Source of the DNA: Siphonodentalium dalli | Lineage: Eukaryota; Mollusca; Scaphopoda; Gadilida; Siphonodentaliidae | Length of the DNA stretch: 64,000 nt | Assembly: GCA_032622095.1 (NCBI GenBank) | Contig: CP136064.1 | Span: 42,869,912 to 42,933,911, forward strand | Direction: 5' to 3' | In this document: positions 11,699-22,856 of the stretch, piece after piece | Position numbering within the stretch: position 1 is the first letter of the stretch | How the letters are laid out: each line of letters starts with the position of its first letter | The notes under the pieces: model-generated | What the model was told of the DNA's origin: nothing | Seen by the model: only the letters and a program-made list of their open reading frames with translations | The model's database searches: none | Program-made: the position numbers and the translations under genes

Positions 11699-11702
11699 TT
11701 AA

Positions 11703-12084
11703 TATTTAACCAACCATTTTCAGACACACCTCCCCCCACTTGTTGATGAAAATCCACAAATCAGGTTCCAGCTATCTAGGTCACTTGTACCAATGTTAAT
11801 CATATTTCCCAAACATGAAATGACACACTCTATGATTCCAGGCTTCAATTTAAAGATGAAATATCTGTTCCCACAACAAGTATATAGTTTCCTCAGTATA
11901 AAATAAGAGAAATGAATCAAAAACACCTACCTGGGAACACTACTATCAATTAATATTGATTTCCATATATAATGTGACTATCAAGTTGCCCTGTGGGACA
12001 TATATTTGTCACTATTTTTAGAAATAGTTATTGCTCAGAACAAACAGAGCTGTAAACTGTTTAAATATAATCAATATTAAGTAT
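11703..12084. other. Unassigned sequence
   Basis: No supported gene. A minus-strand donor-like CCCAG|GTAGGTG at about 11930 has stop codons in every frame upstream. Confidence 0.3.
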
Positions 12085-12385
12085 GCATCATCCGATTAGA
12101 TGCCCCTCAATAAGGCTCAATTACTATATATTTGGATTCGGGTGGGAGGATATTTGATTTGAGTCGATGAACCCACCCACCAAAGCTAAGAGTTATTACA
12201 TATTCATTTTTAAATCTATTATTTTTCACCATCGAGACTTAATAGTGGCCTGGGAAAAAGTCAACGGGCCAATGGTCTTGGACCAAATTGCGGATAATCT
12301 ATTCTGATAACTGAAGCAGCATTTCAAAATATGTTGTTGGAAGCTGAATATATGGGGTTCATTGAATCAACTTGAGAGTTTGCAC
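12085..12385. mobile_element. TTAA-type MITE, AGGTACTCAATC family, degraded copy
   Basis: Internal sequence (CTCAATTACTAT, ATATTTGATTTGAGTCGATG, AAATCTATTATTTTTCA, TTCTGATAACT, TTGTTGGAAGCTG) aligns in order with the copy at 19831-20225. The terminal AGGTACTCAATC motifs are lost. Confidence 0.6.
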
Positions 12386-12594
12386 GCTAAATTATACATG
12401 AAATGCTTTATATAATTATTATACAATGAAGTAAAATAAATAATCACTCCAAATATTAAAAAAACACGTGAGTATAGTTAGTATACAGACTGTCAATGCG
12501 GTGAACGTTATTGCACCAATTTGTTGGGGCTCAAGTTCCGTGAAATATTACATGAGTGGCCAGTGTCAAATTGCATCTTGCAGCATAACACTTT

Positions 12595-12720
12595 AACATA
12601 AGGCCAAAAGGAAGAATACCCGAGTTTAGGGTAACATGAAGGAAAAAAACAGGGGCGGGCGGGCGGTACTTCATTTTATTTTATTTTTTCATTTTATTTT
12701 TCACGGGGAATAGTATTTAA
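12595..12720 (-). repeat. Dispersed repeat with GGGCGGGCGG core, copy 1
   Basis: On the minus strand this contains GTTACCCTAAACTCGGGTAT and TCTTCCTTTTGGCC, matching 16515-16570 on the plus strand. A GGGGCGGGCGGGCGG run lies next to it. A more diverged relative is at about 45340-45400. Element type unknown. Confidence 0.5.
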
Positions 12721-12937
12721 GTATTCGTGCCTTCTAATCAACGACGCGACGACAGCCGAGAGGCTCCTGCGCCGGAAATATACAGATACAGAATCGTCTG
12801 CCAGTGTCACTCGTATAAAGCTTGGGCAAGTCATTGTCACACCAATCAATGTCATGGTAGCTTTAATCAGTTTAATGGTGTTACAGAAGTTCAATGACAT
12901 GTATACAGCATGATATTAAATGATAATATATATAGAA

Positions 12938-13513
12938 CTAGAAGGTGACCCGACTTCGTCCGGGCTTTGACCTTGAATTGACCATTTTGAAGGTCAAGGT
13001 CAGTTCGGGGTCACAATTTGACCCGTCGAAATCCGTTAATTGTTTAATTTAATTTGAGTTAATTCTGCCTTTTTAATCAAGAGACATGATGGTAGCCGTC
13101 CCGTGATGGTACCCGTCCCTAAAAGAGGTACGTTTGTGGGTACCCGTTTCAAGGTGAAGATCACCTCGGGCGGAAAGCCCTAAGTACGTCACACAACACG
13201 CTCATGTCTGGATACAGTCTTACACGCACACGCCCAGATGTAATAATCACATTACACACATACGCTCTTTATCGACGACACTGCGGATACGAACGCTCTT
13301 TAACTATCAACGCGATTAACCACACCGTGCCAATGGCGGTAATTTTTGTGACTGGGTGGAGAATGGGTGCTCTGACGTTCTCAGAAGCGATGCGATGCCA
13401 CTTCATCTGGTATTTTACCCTTAGATAGGAAGTTTGGGCTCAATCCGTCCGGCAGTTTTCGAGTTCATCGCGATCACACACACACACACAGATCTTCCAA
13501 AATATATAATAGA
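12938..13513 (-). mobile_element. Helitron unit 1 of a four-unit tandem array
   Basis: Minus-strand 5' end is TCTATTATATATTTTGGAAG followed by GATCTGTGTGTGTG. The 3' end is a CCCGG...TCGGG hairpin, then TCACCTTCTAG. This matches Helitron signatures: 5'-TC, a 3' hairpin about 10 nt from CTRR, and insertion before T (the next base is T). At 576 bp it is shorter than units 2 and 3 and carries a different interior. It has no helicase, so it is non-autonomous. Confidence 0.75.
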
Positions 13514-14239
13514 CTAGAAGGTGACCCGACTTCGTCCGGGCTATTCAAAAACCAAATTTCAAGTCGATTGCTCCACCCGTTTCCTAGATCTGGTCTGCGC
13601 ATGCGCGAAGCTGGTGTCGCACGTGCTCGGCGACCCGATAAAATTCGTATCCGGGGCAAGATACATTCACATACCAAATTTCAAGTCGATAGCTACACCC
13701 GTTTCCGAGATATATAGCCCAATGTCATTTGCGGATACCTCGGCCGGTGATGAGTTAACGCGACACAGTCAAATGCATCGGCAGGGTGAGAGTTAACGTA
13801 ATCTAACTTTATGACCTCTGACGACGTCATAGAAGTTACGCAGTGATTTTATCCTGATAAAAGATCCCCGTACCACTTGTACCTAATAATTGAGGCAGAT
13901 AACTAAAACGGATACATACATATTATATATCGTTGGAAAGATGAAGCCACACAGATTCTAACCGTGCAAATTATATGACTGGCAATTTATTATTCGCGCT
14001 ATATCGAATCGATTTGTGAGCACCGAACTGAAATATATTAGCGCAAAAACGGCGTAAAAATAGATTTGACCTCCGCACGTGAAAAGTTGACCTCGCACGG
14101 ACAAATAAATATGCCTATGTTCGTCTCCGGTCGAAAACACATCCAAATACCAAATTTCATCGAAATTGGCTTAGTCGTTTTCGAGTCCATCGATTTCAAA
14201 CACACACACACACACAGATCTTTCAAAATATATAATAGA
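13514..14239 (-). mobile_element. Helitron unit 2 (726 bp)
   Basis: Begins (minus) TCTATTATATATTTTGAAAG with a TG microsatellite, and ends with the CCCGG...TCGGG hairpin plus TCACCTTCTAG. It joins units 1 and 3 directly, with no intervening bases. It is nearly identical to unit 3 apart from a few substitutions and a different CA-run length. ORFs inside (e.g. minus 14038-14403) are non-conserved readings through repeat modules. Confidence 0.8.
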
Positions 14240-14963
14240 CTAGAAGGTGACCCGACTTCGTCCGGGCTATTCAAAAACCAAATTTCAAGTCGATTGCTCC
14301 ACCCGTTTCCTAGATCTGGTCTGCGCATGCGAGAAGCTGGTGTCGCACGTGCTCGGCGACCCGATAAAATTCGTATCCGGGGCAAGATACATTCACATAC
14401 CAAATTTCAAGTCGATAGCTACACCCGTTTACGAGATATATAGCCCAATGTCATTTGCGGATACCTCGGCCGGTGATGAGTTAACGCGACACAGTCAAAT
14501 GCATCGGCAGGGTGAGAGTTAACGTAATCTAACTTTATGACCTCTGACGACGTCATAGAAGTTACGCAGTGATTTTATCCTGATAAAAGATCCCCGTACC
14601 ACTTGTACCTAATAATTGAGGCAGATAACTAAAACGGATACATACATATTATATATCGTTGGAAAGATGAAGCCACACAGATTCTAACCGTGCAAATTAT
14701 ATGACTGGCAATTTATTATTCGCGCTATATCGAATCGATTTGTGAGCACCGAACTGAAATATATTAGCGCAAAAACGGCGTAAAAATAGATTTGACCTCC
14801 GCACGTGAAAAGTTGACCTCGCACGGACAAATAAATATGCCTATGTTCGTCTCCGGTCGAAAACACATCCAAATACCAAATTTCATCGAAATTGGCTTAG
14901 TCGTTTTCGAGTCCATCGATTTCAAACACACACACACACAGATCTTTCAAAATATATAATAGA
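14240..14963 (-). mobile_element. Helitron unit 3 (724 bp)
   Basis: Near-identical duplicate of unit 2 with the same termini. The repeat period measured at the CTAG ends is 726 bp, then 724 bp. Confidence 0.8.
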
Positions 14964-15587
14964 CTAGCAGGTTAGCCCGCCACCGGCGGCTTGTCCGAAA
15001 CATGACATTTTTATATATATTTTTTTAATTTTTAGCTCCACGCGTTTCAATAAGAAAAATTTGTACTCGGTAGCTCAACCAGTTTCCGAGATCTGGTCTG
15101 CGCATGAAAATTTGTACCCGGCGCAAGATACATTCACATGCCAAATTTCAAGTCGATAGCTCCACCCGTTTCCGAGATCTCGTCTGCGCATGCGCTGCAC
15201 GGGCGTCGCACGGGCTCGGCGACCCGATAAAATGTGTACCCGGCGCAAGATACATTCACATAGCATATTTCAAGTCGATAGCTCCACCCGTTTCCGAGAT
15301 CTCGTCTGCGCATGCGCTGCACGGGCGTCGCACGGGCTCGGCGACCCGATAAAATTTGTACCCCGCGCAAGATACATTCACATAGCAAATTTCAAGTCGA
15401 TAGCTCCACCCGTTTCCGAGATCTCGTCTGCGCATGCGCTGCACGGGCGTCGCACGGGCTCGCCAATACGACAATGACCACCGCCTGGTCAAACTACACA
15501 CACGTACCAAGTTTCGTCCCGATCGGTCGAGAATCGTAGATTTGTATGAAGTACAACACACACACAAACATAAATATATAAGAGAGA
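14964..15587 (-). mobile_element. Helitron unit 4, different family
   Basis: Minus-strand 5' end is A|TCTCTCTTATATATTTATG. The 3' end has a CCGCC-GGT-GGCGG hairpin followed by GCTAACCTGCTAG. Both ends fit Helitron rules but differ from units 1-3. The interior contains three tandem copies of a 122-bp module. Confidence 0.75.
15107..15470. repeat. Three tandem copies of a 122-bp module
   Basis: GTACCCGGCGCAAGATACAT starts at about 15113, 15235 and (with one change) 15357, a 122-bp period. Each copy carries CAAGTCGATAGCTCCACCCG and CTGCGCATGCGCTGCACGGG. A diverged single copy of the same module lies in Helitron units 2 and 3 (13554-13680; 14280-14405). Confidence 0.85.
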
Positions 15588-16189
15588 TATGTAAATTAGA
15601 TAGATTGTATTAAAATATATAGGAGAGATATGTAAATGATCTACACACCATTACTGGTATTTGTCAAAGTTTAGTGGGGTATATCAATACTCATTCACGA
15701 TCATATCATTGAGGTCCGGAGGGTGTGGGCTATCTCTCGAATGCAAGGAGTTTCTCAAAATATATAGAAGAGATAAGTGTCTAGTGTTGGAAATTAAACA
15801 GTTTATGTTCACGCTGAAGCTCGGATATTACAGGCCAAATCCTACGAGTGGACATATTACTGTTCAATTTCCCACACAAGACACTTATGATATTTTGTTT
15901 ATCCACCGACTCGAATACTAAGAAATTTTGCGAAATATTCAACTCAGAAGGCGAATTTAACAAGAGTTCCTCCATTGGAAATGGCACATACATGCGGCAA
16001 CGCGAACGTGACGTACAGAATTATTTTTAATCTGACATTTTATTACTATGTCCTTTTCTGTCAGTTCAGAATCCGTGTGGTACCGGTTCACGCACGACAA
16101 CATGTCTGTGCTATAGTTGACAGGCGCCATTATGTTTCTATTCTGATTCATATGAACGCATTTGTGAAGTTTAATAGCTAAAACGCAGG

Positions 16190-16375
16190 ATCTATCCGCA
16201 CACGGAAGTGTTTCCGCCATATTCAATCGGCAAAATATCCGGTTACTTTCGATTTGCTAGTTAATACATATCGCGTGTTTTCTGGTTTCCGCTTTCGAGA
16301 AATCGGCGAGGTTTGCCGAACAATGACGAGGGAATACGAATATACTACAACAACAATGGCAGCACTTCCGTTTTT
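16190..16375. promoter_or_regulatory. Possible divergent promoter with ETS/YY1-like motifs
   Basis: CGGAAGTGTTTCCGCCAT at 16203-16220 and ATGGCAGCACTTCCG at 16354-16368 are near mirror images. Both combine an ETS-like CGGAAGTG and a YY1-like ATGGC(A/G)G start-site motif pointing outward. On the minus strand the ATG at 16220 opens an 87-codon ORF down to 15957 (begins MAETLPCADRS) of unknown family. On the plus strand the ATG frame closes after 9 codons. The association with real transcription is inference. Confidence 0.25.
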
Positions 16376-16439
16376 CGTGAATTGACGATATTTGCAAGGA
16401 AATGGTTTACTTGTTTAAGCTAATTCCGTAGTCGCGAAT

Positions 16440-16575
16440 TCCTAATTACAAAAAAATAAAATGAAGTCGGAGGAAATTTTTGAAAAACGATAAAATGGAA
16501 TTTGGCGGCAGGTTTTGAGTAGGGGCGGGCGGGTTACCCTAAACACAGGTATTCTTCGTTTTGGCCTAACAGATA
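16440..16575 (+). repeat. Dispersed repeat with GGGCGGGCGG core, copy 2
   Basis: GGGGCGGGCGGGTTACCCTA followed by AACACAGGTATTCTTCGTTT and TGGCC, the inverse of the 12595-12720 copy. Confidence 0.5.
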
Positions 16576-18091
16576 AGTGGACAATTGTTTGCAGGTGTGG
16601 TTTGGTTTTGTATTTACTACACACCAATATTCAATCAAGTAATAATATTTGTCCACTATCTAGGCAAGTTAGTTATATATTGAACATGGCAAGAAATTAA
16701 ATTAATTCTCTGGTACTGGATAGGCTGTCATGCATGATGTCAAATATGTTGCGAGTCTCAATGACGTCAGGATTGCACTATCGTGGACAAGCTGAAAAAT
16801 TATACCAACAATGTAACTGAATTTACGAAATAGACCAAAATATTGCAGCTGTGTAATTAGAAGTAAAATAAAATAAAGCTTTATTCCACACCTATTGACT
16901 ATTCAACCAAATCTCACCATTGAATACCTATTATTGTATGCCTCTAGTGGAATAGAAGCCGGAACTATTTTTTGTTGATGTTGGAAAGGTGACAAACAGC
17001 TATTATAGGTACATTTAGTATGTCAACAATCAGCTTCAGGTGATGTCCCGATCATAACCGGTTATCCATCAGACTTAAATCACAATAAAGGTAGCTGACT
17101 CATGGATTGACACAATGGTGTAGAATAAATACAGAACACAACTTGTACCATAATCTCAAATATTTTATCAAAATCATGGTGGACAGTGCATAATTACATT
17201 CTGCTCGAGTTTTGCTGTCGCAAAATATATCCATGCACCTTCTGCAACTCATTTGATAAAAGATTCTCGATGACACTAGGGGTAACTTAATTTTAGGATC
17301 CTGCAAATATTAAAAAAATAATATTCAATTAAACATGCTGCTGCATGAGTATATGATTCATATTTGATTGAACATCAGCGAAGAATATATCTATATAATA
17401 TCCCTGTTGAGCTTAGCAGTGCTAAAATGAGTGTTCCGTAAGAACCACAGATCGATGGCATTGCCGTAGAGTCGTAAGCACCCCCTCATTATGAGAGTAG
17501 TTCATCTGGATGATTGATTTCAGCATCCTGACCGACTGTACATGTGCATGTAGGTTGTGATACATGTGAGTCCGATCATGTAGCCCCAATGCCCCGCAAA
17601 ATTAAAAGATTAGTTGAAATGCAAAGTAACATCATTATATTTTACTCACAGACACAGACTGCCATTGGAAATGTTTTGTCCTCTCACAAATTCCAGAATT
17701 ATGGCGAAGTTGTCTTGCAGCAAATTCAGAGGATCACATCACTCATTCTTACGATAAGCTGAGGTTATCTGCAAAAATTAGTAAACACTTATTACAATAT
17801 TGTTTTCATTAGAAAAAGCTATTACTCAGACTAGTTATTTAATTGCAATTGTATACATACACATGAAATCTGAAAATTGGCCACAGCAATAACTTCCAGG
17901 GCTATAAAATCACATATGTACTTCACCAACATTCATCAGGGACGTGGATGGAGCGTCTCCATTGGGGAGGGATGCACCTTGAATTTGAAATGTATAAAGC
18001 CACCCTTCCCCACACCCACCTCCTAAAATATCCAACACATGTTGTATTATATCAGACAAGAAGTCAAATTTGTTTTCAAGTTGGAGCAGGA
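16576..18091. other. Unassigned sequence
   Basis: No confirmed gene. A minus-strand open stretch at 17100-17303 follows a good acceptor (TTTTTTAATATTTGCAG|G) and ends in TGA, but its peptide is unrecognised. A plus-strand stretch at 17652-17762 follows CTCACAG and reads TAIGNVLSSHKFQNYGEVV before a stop. Both are recorded as weak exon-like signals only. Confidence 0.25.
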
Positions 18092-18283
18092 GCCCCCGGT
18101 GGTCGAATCGGTAGAGTGCCAGGTGGATTACACCGTCACAGGCCGTCCAGCGCTGACGAAGCTGGTTCGAACCCCGTCATAGGAAGGGTGACTGGAATCA
18201 TGTATCTGGGCAAGTTTTGTCAGTTGCTTTCTGGGGGTTGGTGGTTTCTACACGCAGTGGGACGATTTATTGGTGAAATCAAG
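18092..18283 (+). mobile_element. tRNA-derived SINE, 5' part
   Basis: The head contains an A-box-like TGGTCGAATCGGTAGAGTGCC at about 18100 and a B-box GGTTCGAACCCC at about 18163, the internal Pol III promoter layout. Their spacing is longer than in a functional tRNA, and no cloverleaf was made. The body is interrupted at 18284 by a hAT element and resumes at 19284. Confidence 0.7.
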
Positions 18284-19283
18284 CAGAGGCGGACTGGCCG
18301 ATCGGGAGACCGGGAAATTTCCCGATGGGCCGGAGGCCGGAAAAATTCTGATTCCACATGATTTTCTATCAAGCGAGAATCCGAGGGTTTTTTTACGGTT
18401 TGGGGGGGGGGGGGTATATGTGGTTGGACGGCGTGGTTGGGCCGCCCAACCACAACTTGGGCCGCAAATGAAACCGACGTGGGCCGCCACATGTGTTGTT
18501 TAACCAGCCGTGTATCCAATAAGATGGTACTCTTCTCACATAAATTCATGAGGGCAGAGGCGGACTGCATGGCCGATCGGGAGACCAGGAAAATTCCGGA
18601 CGTGGGCCGCCACATGTGTTGTTTAACCAGCCGAATTGGCTAATCGTAATGTTGACATTAAATGAACTTGTCGGCATCATATAACACCACGTAAAGACCC
18701 CATTAATCTCGAGATTTTAACGGTAACTCCAAGCTGTAAATCCCAAAAAAATTCTTACGCACCCCTCCCCCAATTGAAATTTACAAGAAAATAGGAACGC
18801 TTCAGTTGATGCCAGTCTAGTTTATCGGATTTGAGATTTTCTTGTATAGTTTTCAAAATGTTCTCACCCCGGGCCGAACAACCATGAACAGCCCGGTGTG
18901 TCCTGGTCTCTTGTCCGTAGCCGTGTGCATTTGTCTGGAGTTAGACCGCTAGATGTTACATTTTATGCAATTTTTCAGGTAAAAATATCTGAATGGTCTC
19001 ATACCGGGAATATATAGAACCATGGTTTATGAATATATATGATATTAGACCAGAGGTGCAAATGGAATTATGCAAAAACATGTATTTGGTCTGCATCTGA
19101 TTCAAGGGGGGGGGGGGTGCAAATGGAATTATGCAAAAATATGTATTTGGTCTGATTCTGATTCAAGGGGGGGGGGGGGGGTGCAGTTGGAATTTTCCAA
19201 GGTGGACTGTGGACCCCCCCCAAACAGATGGGCCGGTATTATATTAATTTCCCAGGCCGGTTTCTTGGCCCAGTCCGCCTCTG
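18284..19283. mobile_element. Non-autonomous hAT element (1.0 kb) inside a SINE
   Basis: Starts CAGAGGCGGACTGG and ends CCAGTCCGCCTCTG, flanked on both sides by AAATCAAG (18276-18283 and 19284-19291). An 8-bp duplication and CAG...CTG ends are hallmarks of hAT. No transposase ORF. Internally, GCAGAGGCGGACTG at 18554 repeats the terminus, and GACGTGGGCCGCCACATGTG occurs at about 18476 and 18599, so part of the element is tandemly duplicated. Three poly-G runs lie inside (about 18402, 19106, 19167). Confidence 0.85.
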
Positions 19284-19410
19284 AAATCAAGCCTCTGCGT
19301 GGTCTTTCCTCCACCAGTAAAATTGACAACATCATGTGTGGCCTAGCGGCTAGAATGACAATAAACCCTAATAAACCAAACCAATCAAGTTGGAGCCAGT
19401 TAAAATTGTG
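19284..19410 (+). mobile_element. tRNA-derived SINE, 3' part
   Basis: Continues the SINE after the hAT insertion (CTTTCCTCCACCAGTAAAAT) and ends in the tail AATAAACCCTAATAAACC. Removing the hAT element and one TSD copy restores one continuous SINE of about 320 bp. Confidence 0.65.
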
Positions 19411-19830
19411 AATTGGAACATAAGTACTAGTAGAATGTCTGCTGAACAGTCTCTTTAACGACAATAACTTTTGATGAACTTATCTTGGCCATTTTTGTCG
19501 CAAGCATCCATAGCAACTCAACTCAAATGTTGAGTTATGTTCTGCATGAAACGGGGAAAAAAAGAAGATAAAATAAAAAAGAGTATTCTCTGTATATGAG
19601 CTTTGGTCGCAAGTAAAGTGCAAGTGCACTCTGACCGACTTTAAAATCGCAGGTGCAGATTCCCATGGTAATAAATATCTGTGCCATTAAAAAAAATTAA
19701 CAAAAAATGTAGGAATAATGCAGTTTCCCATGGTACTAAATGTCTGAAAGTTTTGAAACAATTGACCAAAAATTATAGGAACAAAAGCTCAAAGTAATAC
19801 CCCTGTATAATATATTAAAACATTTCTTAA

Positions 19831-20225
19831 AGGTACTCAATCAGATAAAACTCCTCTCAATTACTATTTCAATGGCTTCGCTGGCTTCAGGGGTAAAAAA
19901 TATTTGATTCGAGTCGAGGAAGGCACCCATCAAAGCTCAGATTTATTAGATATCGATTTTAGAAATCTATTATTTTTCATTATCAGGAATACTTTCTGTC
20001 ACAGAAGTTTCCTGAAAAAGCCGACTGACATACTCTCGATACTAAATTCCATTGAACAAAATGTTGCTATACAACAGATTTTGGGCAATTATATACGATA
20101 GTTCACAGTCGTTAGCATTATTTTTGGATAATTATTTGATTCTGATAACTAAAGTGACCTTTGATAAAATTTTGTTGTTGTTGGAATCTGTTGCGATGGG
20201 GACCCTCTGATCGGATTGAGTACCT
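19831..20225. mobile_element. TTAA-flanked MITE, AGGTACTCAATC family, copy 2
   Basis: Begins AGGTACTCAATC and ends GATTGAGTACCT between TTAA at 19827-19830 and TTAA at 20226-20229. Length 395 bp, close to copy 1 (394 bp). Interior shared with the copies at 11305, 12085 and 21863. Confidence 0.85.
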
Positions 20226-21050
20226 TTAAGTCAAAAATGGGGATAACTAAAAACAATTGGACAGACTTCATAATCACAGGTTATCATTGTGGTTGCTGTC
20301 TGTGCCAAGTTTCATGGAAAATGATTAAAAATGACTGAGAAATACTCTGCACAAATTTGTGTCCATGGACAGAAGGAGGGCTAAGATGTTTCCAGTATAA
20401 CCCCCCACAACTTGCAGGGGGGGGGGGGGGTATAATAATAATTTTGGAGGGCATTAAATAATGTCCCGACAGTCAAGGACCACAAATAGGTCCAAGGGCT
20501 GTTAATAAAACATAACGCTCATGCATGTTATTATTATTAATACAACTCCATCCTTGTGTGATCGGTGACACAGAATTCACTGGGCCGTGTGAGAACATTT
20601 GAAATTTGAACATACAAATTGCAAAATCCTATAGCATCTATTGAGTAGCCTCAAGGTTTTAGAAACATCAGACCTGATCTGTTGGTCTAACACAAATTAT
20701 TCCACACTAATAGATTGTTTGATAATCAATCTACAAAAAGATTTCAACCTATTGTTTCTTGTGAAATTTCCGACTATAAATGTACTAGTACATGTCTGGA
20801 ATTCAACGATATTTAGAACAGTTGAAAATTTTGACCACGGTTGATGGACATAGGTTAATTGTAGCATTACCAGTCTCTGCCCCGGCTATAGGCTAATATG
20901 ATATTCCCCGGACATTCGAAGGATATAGTTTACACGATACCCTTTTGCTGTATACATTGATCTTTATATCCAGTGATTCTGTCAGGCTACTTTATGCAAG
21001 TCGAATTCCTGTTTTCACAGACCTGCGACTGACGCGTGCGACAACTGAGG

Positions 21051-21111
21051 TTGTGGCTGATGCAGTTAAACCCATTCAATTTAAATATGTGCTTAACTGC
21101 ATCAGCCACAA
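21051..21111. ncRNA. Short perfect hairpin, possible small-RNA precursor
   Basis: TTGTGGCTGATGCAGTTAA at 21051-21069 pairs perfectly with 21093-21111 across a 23-nt loop. A 19-bp stem is short for a microRNA precursor, and flanking bases pair only slightly further. It may simply be a small inverted repeat. Confidence 0.2.
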
Positions 21112-21862
21112 ACCCAGTGATTTATATAATATATACGATTTGAAACGTTGTGCCTATATATAAAAACCCATCTACATGTAGCCTCATGCATCAGCCGCAT
21201 GTCTGTAATAGCAGCTTTATACCGACATGGGTTGGCAGTCTATACATTTGTATTTATTGAATTTGTGTGCACCAGTCTCTGTCGAGACTAAGTCTGCATT
21301 AAGTACATGTGACTATATTTATATACTGGTACGTATATACATCGTTCGTTCGAAGAGAGGTCCCTGTCGGTAATTGCCGCACAGCAAATGCTGCACATGA
21401 CATGTTCACCTGAATGGCGATCACCACCACCGGGCACTTGCAGTAAAAAGGGCAGTTCGTTCAAAGGGTACGAAGCCCCATGGCTACCCGTGGGCTTGCT
21501 ATTGACAGTATTATAAGTACTAGTAGAGGTGGAAATATTTATTCTTTCGAGGTTTCGACACAAGTTTCCAACAACTGTGGTCTGTAATAACTTGTTCGAG
21601 CTATAAAAGGTGCAAAAACGTAATTTTGGCTTTTGATGACTTGTGCATATTCCATTAATTCGAAATTAGGTGTTGTTGGAAATTGGAAATGAAATAATAT
21701 TATCTACTTAGTGAGCTTTCAGACAACCACGATTCAAATCATAAGTGGAAGGATTTTCGTCGTAGGAAGTAACCGATAGTTAGACTGCGCATGCTCACGT
21801 CAAAATCACAAGTCAAGAATAATATCAAGCACCGTTTGATTTTAGATTCAAAATAAATCTTA

Positions 21863-22324
21863 AAAAATATTTGATTCGAGTCGAGGAAGTCACCCGTCAA
21901 AGCTCAGATTTGTTAGATATCGATTTTAGAAATCTATTATTTTTCATTATCGGGAATACTTTCTGGCCCAGAACTCAGTCAAAATTGCATTATTATTACC
22001 ACTTGATTTTAGAGTTATCCATCCTTGTCTGTTTGAATAGATTTTGGTGTACACATCCCGAGCAGATTATGGCAGTTGAAGGCAATTATTAGTACTCATC
22101 TCGAGTAAATAACAAATTTCAAAAATTATTAGTGCTCATCTCGAGGAAAAAAAAAAATTTCAAAAATCAATATCTAATAACTATGAGCTTTGTTTGATGG
22201 GTTCCTCGACTCGAATCAAATATTTTTTACCCCCAAAGCCAAAGAAATAGTAATATAGGACCCTCTGATCGGATTGTTGGAATCTGTTGAGATGGGGACC
22301 CTCTGTTTGGATTGAGTACGTACT
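21863..22324. mobile_element. MITE, AGGTACTCAATC family, truncated copy 3
   Basis: Shares AAAATATTTGATTCGAGTCG and the inverted TCGACTCGAATCAAATATTT block with copies 1 and 2. It lacks the left terminus. The right end reads GATTGAGTACGTACT before TTAA (22325-22328). A partial duplication (GGACCCTCTGATCGGATTG, then GGGACCCTCTGTTTGGATTG) lies near the right end. Confidence 0.7.
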
Positions 22325-22325
22325 T

Positions 22326-22440
22326 TAAACATGATAAAGCTTCAGGCAGTGCAGGGACTTACACGTGTGATGAATACAACATGGTGTACAAAACGCAACC
22401 ATCTGGGACAACTACCCATCTATGGAATCATCTACCCTGC
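22326..22440 (+). pseudogene. BED-type zinc-finger relic (transposase-like)
   Basis: Directly right of the MITE, the plus frame reads AGTYTCDEYNMVYKTQ then TTTHLWNHL. This resembles a BED finger (C-x2-C ... H-x4-H, typical of hAT transposases and related host proteins), with the second Cys replaced by Tyr. The frame then becomes cysteine-rich and unlike any family before its stop. Only one finger remains and no catalytic region is seen. Confidence 0.4.
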
Positions 22441-22777
22441 GACTGTTGTTGCGTCTTCAAGTTTATAACAACGAGTGTTTCCGAATGCCGAAATTGCAAT
22501 TTTGCATGTACATGCAGACTATATAAATTTTGCGTGATTTTAGTTCCGATAATCCGTTTAGTGGTAATATATTAATTGTTGTGATGGCAGCATCATCAGC
22601 ATGGACGTTTTAATTTGTTTTTTTTTCTCGACAATTATAAATCGAAGTTAATAGTATCTCAAACGACGGTTCATCGCCACATAAGTTGTGATGGAACTTC
22701 ATGCATGTAGTTCATAGAACGTTTCACAAATCGTTAACAAAACATGCCTAATTGAGAAGCAACACACATATATGATT

Positions 22778-22835
22778 CGATTCGATATTCGATTCTATAT
22801 TCGATTCGATTTCGTGAATTCGATTCGATCAAAAT
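22778..22835. repeat. ATTCG-rich simple repeat
   Basis: Imperfect runs of ATTCGATTCGATATTCGATT. Confidence 0.7.
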
Positions 22836-22856
22836 ATCCAATTCGCAGGACCCTAG

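Noticed and set aside
14038-14443. ORFs of 121 and 125 codons in the Helitron array
   Set aside because: Present only because the non-coding 726-bp unit is duplicated; no Rep/helicase motifs.
17100-17303. Minus-strand terminal exon after a good acceptor
   Set aside because: No family recognised, no partner exon, and a 67-codon open frame is expected by chance in AT-rich DNA of this size.
18092-18180. Functional tRNA gene
   Set aside because: A and B boxes are present, but spacing and ends do not fit a cloverleaf and the sequence continues as a SINE.
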